From: Pleurocapsa sp. FMAR1
GTDB lineage: Bacteria > Cyanobacteriota > Cyanobacteriia > Cyanobacteriales > Xenococcaceae
Reading direction: 5' to 3'
DNA length: 64,000 nucleotides
Assembly (NCBI RefSeq): GCF_963665995.1
Contig: NZ_OY762512.1
Span: 1,426,001-1,490,000, forward strand
Below, in pieces: positions 57,762 through 64,000 of this stretch. The translations under genes were made by a program, and so were the position numbers. Each line of letters starts with the position of its first letter. The stretch's first letter is position 1. The notes under the pieces were generated by a model. The model saw only the letters and a program-made list of their open reading frames with translations, had not been told where the DNA came from and did no database searches.

Positions 57762-57988
57762 ATAAAAGTAACCTGCGAGTATTTCAACTGATTACTTTTA
57801 TAAAAACTTTAAGTTGAGTTTACCGTGATTTCACAACTACTACAAACAGGATTACGATCACACTTTTAAAGTGCCTCTTTTTTTAATATTGCTTTGATTT
57901 GAAGATCGGCTATACAAATTCAGTCAAGGTTTTAGAATATTTTTGCGATCGCCAACCATATTAATCTGAGTCAGAGATTACTGCAAAG

Positions 57989-58711
57989 CTAGACAGAGTC
58001 TGAATCGAGTAACCGAGAATATTCTTTGGCAATCAGCCAATAACATTCGCAGGCATTAGCCTCTAGCTTCTCTTTAGAGTCAATCTTTATCAAGCCACGT
58101 TTATAGTGAATTATTCCTGCTTCTTGAAATTTGCTGGCTACTTCGGTAACTCCAGTACGGCGCACCCCTAACATCTGCGAGATAAATTCTTGAGTTAGCT
58201 GATATTCATCTTTTTGGATACTGTCTCGTACCGATAGCAACCAACGTGCAAATCGCTGTTCGAGATTGTGATAGCGATTACAGGCAGCAGTTTGACCAAG
58301 CTGAATTATTCGAGCTTGAACATAGCGCATTAGCAGTATTTTAAAAGCTCCTTGGCGATTCAACTCTTTTTGTAGTTGTTGGGCTTTAATTCGATAACCA
58401 TTGCCACCCACCTGAACGATCGCGGTAGAATTTGTATAGCTGGTATCTAAGATGATGGGCAATCCCACCATGCCCTCATTACCAATAACTCCAATTTCTG
58501 TAGTAGAACCATTTTCCATAATCGCGACGCTAGAAATAATCGCGTGAGAGGGAAAGTAAGCATATTCATAATGTTCTCCAGCATGAAAAAGAACTTTATG
58601 CTGAGGAAGCTCTACAAATTCTAAATCAGGATAAAGGCGTTGATAATCTTCTTGAGGCAAAGCAGCTAAAAGCCGATTAACTGGTTTTTCTTCTATATTT
58701 TGTGAACGCAC
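57989..58711 (-). CDS. Crp/Fnr-family regulator 1
   Basis: A 240-residue regulator. The cyclic-nucleotide-binding-like beta-barrel (residues 15-130) lacks a clear cAMP-binding RxS motif. The C-terminal helix-turn-helix is FISQMLGVRRTGVTEVASKFQEAG. GTG start at 58711. The protein at 59177-59863 is a close relative (both have STTEIG-IG-EGMVG). Ligand and targets unknown. The two genes lie in tandem on the same strand with a 465-bp gap that holds hairpins and a dispersed repeat. Confidence 0.85.
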   Translation of the reverse strand: MRSQNIEEKPVNRLLAALPQEDYQRLYPDLEFVELPQHKVLFHAGEHYEYAYFPSHAIISSVAIMENGSTTEIGVIGNEGMVGLPIILDTSYTNSTAIVQVGGNGYRIKAQQLQKELNRQGAFKILLMRYVQARIIQLGQTAACNRYHNLEQRFARWLLSVRDSIQKDEYQLTQEFISQMLGVRRTGVTEVASKFQEAGIIHYKRGLIKIDSKEKLEANACECYWLIAKEYSRLLDSDSV

Positions 58712-59176
58712 TTGGAATATATTTATTTATTCAAATTTAAATACAATCTGGCTGAAAATCTTGTACTAATAACCTCTAGTTATTGATACAAGATTTTAAG
58801 ATAAATTGCCTTATGTTAAGAATACTAATAATTATAAATTTTGTATGTCCGTTGTCCGACATAAACTAAGAGCTAGGAATCACCGATTGCGAAGCTAGCC
58901 GTAGGCATCCTTTAGACTTTTCAGATGTCATCAGCGGTAAACCGTTAATAGTTATCGATCTAATTGACTGATATTATGCACTTATCGATCTGAGAGATGG
59001 GGGGACTGGGAGAAAGCTCGATAGCCAGAGAATAAATTCTCTGTCTCATAGGGAAAGTCTGTTTAAACAGACTTAAGTTTTAAGCCAAGAAATTTATTTC
59101 TTGGTCAATCAGGATAAAAATGAAATAGCCGCGTCACTAACCACAGCAATTAGATTAAATGCGTGTACCTCAAGAA
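58712..59176. repeat. Intergenic region with dispersed repeat and two hairpins
   Basis: A dispersed repeat (58885-58910) matches the one inside the DUF427 gene. A perfect 20-bp palindrome (AAGTCTGTTT and complement, 59055-59074) and a hairpin CCAAGAAA/TTTCTTGG (59085-59104) stand in tandem 72-122 bp beyond the stop of the second Crp-like gene. They may terminate its transcript. Confidence 0.7.
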
Positions 59177-59863
59177 TCAAACAGAAGACCAATCTTTGAC
59201 AACTTGATAGCACTCACAAGCAATTGTTTCTAATGCTTGGCGATCTAAAATTTCAATTTTTCCTCGGCGGTAGTCAATAATTCCCTGTCGCTGAAATTCC
59301 TTGGCGATTTCGGTAACTCCAGTACGTCTGACTCCCAACATCCTGGCGAGTAATTGCTGAGTCATGAATAGTGTTGTTTGGTCACTGCGGTCGTCAAGCA
59401 TCAACAACCAGCGAGCAATTCGCTGCTGGACGGTATGGTGATTATTACAAGCAGAACATTGACTTACCTGATTGAACAGTTTTAAGGCATAGCGCAGCAT
59501 TAGTTTTTGTAGCATTTCACCGCGATCGTATTCTGCTTGCAGTGCGTCTACCTCAACTCCCATTGCCCATCCTGGAGATTGGACGATAGATTGACTATTA
59601 GATGTTCCTTTGCCTAAAAATCGTAATGTTCCCACCATTCCTTCTCGACCAATTAAGCCAATTTCTGTGGTAGAACTACCGTCTAACACCGAAACTAAAG
59701 ATACAACTCCTTGGGTGGGGAAATAGAATAATTCACCTTGCTGATTAGATTGAAACAAAATCTTATTTAAAGGAAGTTGAACTGGTTCTAAATAAGCGCT
59801 AAAACGCTGATATTCTCTTTCTGGTAATGCTGATAGTATGAGATTATTTTGAAAATTATTCAA
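59177..59863 (-). CDS. Crp/Fnr-family regulator 2
   Basis: A 228-residue relative of regulator 1: NILFQSNQQGELFYFPTQGVVSLV in the effector barrel, conserved ACNNHHTVQQRIARWLL and the helix-turn-helix LLARMLGVRRTGVTEIAKEFQRQG. Both share the Cys-containing ACN motif before the DNA-binding region, a possible redox or metal point. It starts about 150 bp after the response-regulator stop, on the same strand. Function unknown; this family is expanded in cyanobacteria. Confidence 0.85.
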   Translation of the reverse strand: MNNFQNNLILSALPEREYQRFSAYLEPVQLPLNKILFQSNQQGELFYFPTQGVVSLVSVLDGSSTTEIGLIGREGMVGTLRFLGKGTSNSQSIVQSPGWAMGVEVDALQAEYDRGEMLQKLMLRYALKLFNQVSQCSACNNHHTVQQRIARWLLMLDDRSDQTTLFMTQQLLARMLGVRRTGVTEIAKEFQRQGIIDYRRGKIEILDRQALETIACECYQVVKDWSSV

Positions 59864-60016
59864 TATAGAGGAAACTTATTTTCCTACTGAATTCGAACGC
59901 ATTGTGGGCATTGCACTCTATTAAGTTGCAATGAATGAAGAAATATATGGGAACTTTGATGATGAGATTAAATGCAGCTAGATATATGTAGATGCTCACC
60001 TAGCAAACGTCCGACA

Positions 60017-60442
60017 CTAGGGCATTCCGTTTAGGAAAGCCAGGCGAATTTGGGAACGCACATCAAGATAGCGATCGCAGGCATTAATCACTTGGTTCTT
60101 TAAGGTCAGAATGTCAAAAGGCTTGGTAATTACTTGTATATCTTCAGTAATTTGCAGCTTAATTATTTTTTCCATACTGACCATAGCGGTTACAAAAATG
60201 ATCGGAATAGAACGGGTAATCGGATTAGACTTGAGTAAATAATAAACTTCTAAACCATCTAAGCCAGGCATGACCATATCAAGTAAGATAATGCTTGGTT
60301 GTTGCGATCGCGCTTTAGTCAAACCTGTTTCTCCATTGGAGGCCGTCAAAATTTTCCAATTGGTATCGTATTCTAAAACGAATTTTACTAACCTGCTAAA
60401 ATCACTGTCGTCATCAATAACTAAAACAGTTATGGAAATCAT
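60017..60442 (-). CDS. Single-domain response regulator
   Basis: A 141-residue CheY-like receiver: acidic pocket VLVIDDDSDF, phospho-acceptor Asp in IILLDMVMPGLDG, Thr in IIFVTAM and Lys in ITKPFD. It lacks an output domain; the C-terminal helix (NACDRYLDVRSQIRLAFLNG) is longer than usual. A partner histidine kinase may be the CHASE3-type kinase at 62747, which is on the other strand. A 51-bp perfect hairpin lies 24 bp upstream of its start. Confidence 0.88.
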   Translation of the reverse strand: MISITVLVIDDDSDFSRLVKFVLEYDTNWKILTASNGETGLTKARSQQPSIILLDMVMPGLDGLEVYYLLKSNPITRSIPIIFVTAMVSMEKIIKLQITEDIQVITKPFDILTLKNQVINACDRYLDVRSQIRLAFLNGMP

Positions 60443-60465
60443 GATTTTCGGACACTTCTAATAAA

Positions 60466-60516
60466 TATAGTCAAGTTGAAAATCAATTGATTCAATTGAT
60501 TTTCAACTTGACTATA
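60466..60516. repeat. Perfect 25-bp-arm hairpin upstream of the response regulator
   Basis: Arms 60466-60490 and 60492-60516 are exact reverse complements around a single-base loop. It is 24 bp upstream of the response-regulator ATG. Confidence 0.95.
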
Positions 60517-60580
60517 AGCCTGACATGATTTTAACAGAGTGTCTGACCTTTAGCGGACTTAATAATAGCTTCTTGATGAT

Positions 60581-60618
60581 TCTGCTTTACCTGCTGATTC
60601 TTAAACCGAACTCAGGTT
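60581..60618 (+). repeat. Short interspersed repeat, copy 2
   Basis: It contains CTGCTTTACCTGCTGATT and then CTTAAACCGAACTCAGGTT, similar to 321-363. It lies in the gap between the response regulator and the GH13 gene. Confidence 0.45.
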
Positions 60619-60679
60619 GAATTAAATAGCCGAACATACATATTGTAAGGGTTTTTGGCGAAAAACCCTTACTGTTTAA

Positions 60680-62329
60680 TTATTTTACAAATACTTGAGC
60701 TTCATATTCAGGTAAATCGAGCGTAATCTGATTATCGCCAGCTTCAATATCATAATTACTAGTCCATTCATGCCAAGTACCATCGGCAGGGAAGTTGGGA
60801 ATCGTATAATCAGCTAAAAAGTTGTCAGAGAAGTTAACCACAACTACTATTTGTGAACCTTCACCATTCCAGCGAGTATATGCCATTACCTTCGATTCTG
60901 CATCTTCGTAGAAGAAATCAATGTTTTCTGTATATAGTGCATGGTTTTCTTTACGCAGATGAATCAAGCCTTTATAGTGATCGAAAAGATGTTGGTTTTT
61001 GTCTCCTGCCATCAGCGTCCAATCGATTTTACTGGATTCTTGGTTTAATGGCTGATAGTCACCAAACTCTTCACCCATCCAAATCATGGGAATACCTACA
61101 GCACTCATTAATAAAGCTGCACCTAGTTTGACTCGCTTAAAGGCAGCCTCGTCTACAATACCTCGATTGCCCAACTCGACCATTAATCTTGTCTGGTCAT
61201 GATTACTAAGATAGTTAACTAAGTTGGTTGCACCCATAAAGCCTTTTCGTTTGCAGTCAAGCACGTCTTTTAATTCTTCTGGGTCATAGCGATCGCCACA
61301 GAGATGAGCAACTACGTTAGCATAGAAGCTATAGTGCCAACAGCTATCCATTGGTCCATCAATATTAGTAATTTCTGCTTTTTCAGGAATATGTTCGGCA
61401 ACATTAAAAAATGGCTTCATCCCGCCATGTTCCTTGGTGCGATCGACAATCCAGTGCATAAAATCATAGTTAGCGATTTGCTTGGCTGCATCATAGCGAA
61501 TGCCGTCAATATGATATTCATCAATCCAAAAATTTACATTTTCACCAATGAATTTCCAGGCTGGTTTAATATCTAGATTTTCATCGTACATTTCGTAATT
61601 AAATTCTGGTCCCCAGCTATTGTCAGGATCGGTAGGATCGTGATGAAACCAGTAGTCGTGGTTTATTTGCGTCAAAGGACAGTCGGTATTGGCATGATTA
61701 TAAATTCCATCCAAGAATACCCGAATTCCTTTGCCATGACACTCATCAATTAAGTGCTTTAGTTCGTCGGTAGTGCCGTAATTCGATTCAGCTGCAAAAA
61801 AATGTTGGGGACTATAACCCCAACTATATGTGCCTGGATTTTCTTTGACGGGCATCAATTCAATGGCATTAATACCCAAATCTACTAAATAGTCTAGCTT
61901 TTCAATTACGTGCTGGTATTTTCCTCTGGCTTTGGGATCATCTTCTCCACCTGAAAAGTCGCCGACGTGGAGTTCATAGATGATCAGTTGATTATCTGCG
62001 GGTAAAGATTTATCGTCATGCTGCCAGACATAAGTATCGACAATTTTTGCACCCTCTTTAATAGTTACCGTCCCGTTTTGGCTTTCTGGAGCGATATCTA
62101 CCGCATAAGGATCGATTATTTCTACCCATTCATCTGTTTCTAAAAACCAGCTAAGAGAGCGAACACGAAACTTATATTCGTATTTTCCATCTTCTAGTTC
62201 CACTTTAGTTTTAAAATAACCATCGTCACCTTTTTCCATCGCTACAGGTTGCCAGTCAGAAAAACAACCAACAACGGCAGCTTCTTTATTATGTGGAGCA
62301 AATAACTTGAACTCTATTGAATTAGTCAT
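60680..62329 (-). CDS. GH13 alpha-amylase/branching-type enzyme with N-terminal E-set domain
   Basis: A 549-residue GH13 enzyme. The N-terminal 90 residues form an E-set/CBM48-like domain (VVGCFSDWQPVAM, KVELEDGKYEYKF) as in branching and isoamylase-like enzymes. The catalytic part has region I FLDGIYNHAN, the nucleophile Asp in DGIRYDAAKQ, the acid Glu in FNVAEHIP and the stabiliser in LSNHDQTRLM. A C-terminal beta domain follows. It probably works on glycogen or related glucans in the cytoplasm. Whether it branches or hydrolyses cannot be told here. Confidence 0.88.
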   Translation of the reverse strand: MTNSIEFKLFAPHNKEAAVVGCFSDWQPVAMEKGDDGYFKTKVELEDGKYEYKFRVRSLSWFLETDEWVEIIDPYAVDIAPESQNGTVTIKEGAKIVDTYVWQHDDKSLPADNQLIIYELHVGDFSGGEDDPKARGKYQHVIEKLDYLVDLGINAIELMPVKENPGTYSWGYSPQHFFAAESNYGTTDELKHLIDECHGKGIRVFLDGIYNHANTDCPLTQINHDYWFHHDPTDPDNSWGPEFNYEMYDENLDIKPAWKFIGENVNFWIDEYHIDGIRYDAAKQIANYDFMHWIVDRTKEHGGMKPFFNVAEHIPEKAEITNIDGPMDSCWHYSFYANVVAHLCGDRYDPEELKDVLDCKRKGFMGATNLVNYLSNHDQTRLMVELGNRGIVDEAAFKRVKLGAALLMSAVGIPMIWMGEEFGDYQPLNQESSKIDWTLMAGDKNQHLFDHYKGLIHLRKENHALYTENIDFFYEDAESKVMAYTRWNGEGSQIVVVVNFSDNFLADYTIPNFPADGTWHEWTSNYDIEAGDNQITLDLPEYEAQVFVK

Positions 62330-62746
62330 AGTAATAAATGTAGTGTCCCAAAGTAATTATAAGTATCGCAACTATAGATGCAAGTATAAAAAAATTAACA
62401 ATTGCCAACATCTATCAAGAGAATGAGTCGCTTTGCTATTATTCAAAATTATGACGTTGCTGAATGTGTAATGCTAAGTCATTATTTTGCTTATCAGCTA
62501 AAAACATACAACTTCTAAAAGCGCAGCGCGTACGCGCAGTTCGCCCTTGGCGGGCTTCGCTGCATCCGCAGCGTGCATCTGATAGCTACGAACAGTATTG
62601 TATTGTGAGTCAAAGTTTAAATTACCAACGCCTTTTTAAACTTTGAACTTTTTGTCAATTGTGCCTTGAGAAAATGCGGTGCTTGTAGAAATCGGATACC
62701 ATGTTCAAGAAACCTTAAGCTGCTGCTAACTTCTGCCATCTCGTGA
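62330..62746. repeat. Intergenic region with GC-rich repeat and hairpin
   Basis: A GC-rich stretch (62519-62577, GCGCAGCGCGTACGCGCAG and GGCGGGCTTCGCTGCATCC) resembles common cyanobacterial dispersed repeats. A perfect 11-bp-arm hairpin CAAAGTTTAAA / complement (62611-62621 and 62635-62645) follows. No gene is believable here. Confidence 0.65.
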
Positions 62747-64000
62747 ATGTTCAAGTTTACTAATAATCGCTGGAATCAATTTTGGTCAGAAATTGCTTTG
62801 CCCAATCGCAATAAAGACTGTTCCAATTGCTGGTCGGGATTACCAATTGCTTATCGTGGTGCGGTAATTATTGCAATTCCGCTCATTTCTATCATACCAG
62901 CGATCGCAGGCTGGATTTGGTCATATCATGCCAAAAATGAAGCTTATGTCTTGATCGATCATACCGAAGAAGTAATTAGAAACAGTGATGTTTTGATGTT
63001 GGCATTGGTAGATGCCGAAACAGGAGTTCGTGGCTATACCATTACTCAACAAGCTGAGTTTTTAGAGCCATACAACCAAGCCAGACCAGAAATTTCTGTG
63101 CAGTTGCAAGAGCTTAAAAAATCAACTCAAGACAACCCAGAACAACAGCAGCAATTACAAAAGATTGAGGAGCAAGTACAAAGTCAGTTAAACTTGTTTA
63201 CCCAAGTCTTAGATACAGTCAGACCAGTACCAGAAGTAACAAATTCGTCACGGTTGATTAAGCTTTTGACTCAAGGTAAAGCAGAAATGGATGCAATCCG
63301 CAACTCGGTAAGTATCTTTAAAAATAGAGAGTGGCGATCGCGCGATCTTCGTCAACAGCGTTTGGATAGAATTGCCAGAATTACCAACGTTTTGATAGGC
63401 ATAACTATATTCAGTGGTTTAGTAGGTTATTGGCTGGCAATTAGATTTTATTATCAATCTGAAAGTAAGTTGGCACAAAAAGCCAAAGAATTAACTGAGG
63501 CAAACCAGACTTTAGCTACAACTAATAGACTTGTCGAAGAACGTAACCAAGAATTGGATCAGTTTACCTATATAGTTTCTCACGATCTCAAAGCACCATT
63601 ACGAGCAATTTCTAATTTGTCTGAATGGATTGAGGAAGATATAGAAGACAAGTTAGATGAGGATACTAGCCAGAATATGGCTTTATTGCGTAACCGTGTC
63701 CAGCGCATGAATGATTTTATTGACGGATTATTAGAATATTCCCGTGCAGGAAGAGTCAAAAGAGAAACAAGCACAGTTGATGTCCGACAACTTTTGCATG
63801 AGATTATTGATTCAATCGCTCCTTCACCCAAATTCACGATCAATATTGATGCTCAGATGCCAGTTTTGCAAACGGAAGCTTTACCTTTGCAACAGGTGTT
63901 TAGTAATCTCATTAGTAATAGTATCAAACATCATCATCGCGATGATGGCACAATTACTATTTCTGCCGAAGAAAGTCAGGAATTTTATCAGTTTTCAGTA
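62747..64000 (+). CDS. CHASE3-type sensor histidine kinase (cut by window end)
   Basis: The frame is open from ATG 62747 to the window edge (418 codons). After a short N-terminal region, a membrane helix (AVIIAIPLISIIPAIAGWIW) is followed by a CHASE3-like periplasmic domain (LMLALVDAETGVRGYTITQQ) and a second membrane helix (VLIGITIFSGLVGYWLAI). A coiled-coil linker leads to HisKA (IVSHDLKAPLRAISN, phospho-His) and the start of the ATPase N-box (VFSNLISNSIKHH). It should sense a periplasmic signal; many such kinases in cyanobacteria are phytochrome-like or stress sensors. The start is chosen by the first hydrophobic segment. Confidence 0.9.
   Translation, partial: MFKFTNNRWNQFWSEIALPNRNKDCSNCWSGLPIAYRGAVIIAIPLISIIPAIAGWIWSYHAKNEAYVLIDHTEEVIRNSDVLMLALVDAETGVRGYTITQQAEFLEPYNQARPEISVQLQELKKSTQDNPEQQQQLQKIEEQVQSQLNLFTQVLDTVRPVPEVTNSSRLIKLLTQGKAEMDAIRNSVSIFKNREWRSRDLRQQRLDRIARITNVLIGITIFSGLVGYWLAIRFYYQSESKLAQKAKELTEANQTLATTNRLVEERNQELDQFTYIVSHDLKAPLRAISNLSEWIEEDIEDKLDEDTSQNMALLRNRVQRMNDFIDGLLEYSRAGRVKRETSTVDVRQLLHEIIDSIAPSPKFTINIDAQMPVLQTEALPLQQVFSNLISNSIKHHHRDDGTITISAEESQEFYQFSV

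Noticed and set aside
62464-62646. 60-residue ORF before the histidine kinase
   Set aside because: Its middle is the GC-rich repeat and its end is the hairpin at 62611-62645.

Overview
The window comes from a cyanobacterial chromosome. It is full of HIP1 octamers (GCGATCGC) and carries psbA (D1), petE and petJ, ycf54, menG, a UbiB-type kinase and many cyanobacteria-only conserved proteins. Moderate GC, an LpxD gene, abundant short palindromic repeats and decaying IS elements suggest a large, repeat-rich genome such as those of Pleurocapsales or Chroococcales. That placement is inference; no 16S gene is present.

Layout. 1-1.8 kb is a graveyard: an IS630-type transposase stub and fragments of what looks like a Roc-type small GTPase / OmpA-like locus, punctuated by perfect hairpins. 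2.2-14.5 kb holds housekeeping and sugar genes: a DUF6825-like protein, UbiB kinase, PP2C phosphatase, M20 amidohydrolase, TerB-like protein, a MalK-type ATPase next to a GH13 amylase, aroK and argB. 14.6-24 kb has an ABC exporter, psbA with a clear promoter and terminator, lpxD, ycf54, menG and a DUF445 protein. 24.6-29.1 kb is gltX, cbiD and guaA. 29.5-32.4 kb is an IS4-type element with a 9-bp target duplication, broken twice by the same 629-bp hairpin-rich element. It sits at the end of a formaldehyde-activating-enzyme-like gene that is itself broken by a GC-rich insert.

33-40.2 kb carries rplI, tRNA-Gly, proA, DUF427, small membrane proteins and the divergent pair petJ/petE. 40.7-50.1 kb is a leftward glycan cluster: four GT2 glycosyltransferases, one GT4, an ABC exporter, one intact methyltransferase and one decayed methyltransferase. 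recA and glyS follow, then an IS200/IS605 element (tnpA/tnpB), a secreted-type beta-helix protein, two Crp-like regulators, a response regulator, a GH13 branching-type enzyme, and a CHASE3-type histidine kinase cut by the window end.

How it works together. Most genes are core physiology: photosynthetic electron transport, chlorophyll and quinone synthesis, amino-acid and translation genes. The glycan cluster forms one operon-like unit with overlapping or near-abutting genes and probably builds and exports a surface or secreted polysaccharide. The most unusual biology is the small repetitive DNA: several families of GC-rich or hairpin-forming modules that behave like miniature mobile elements. 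Two families are caught with direct repeats at the insertion junctions, and others extend or break genes.
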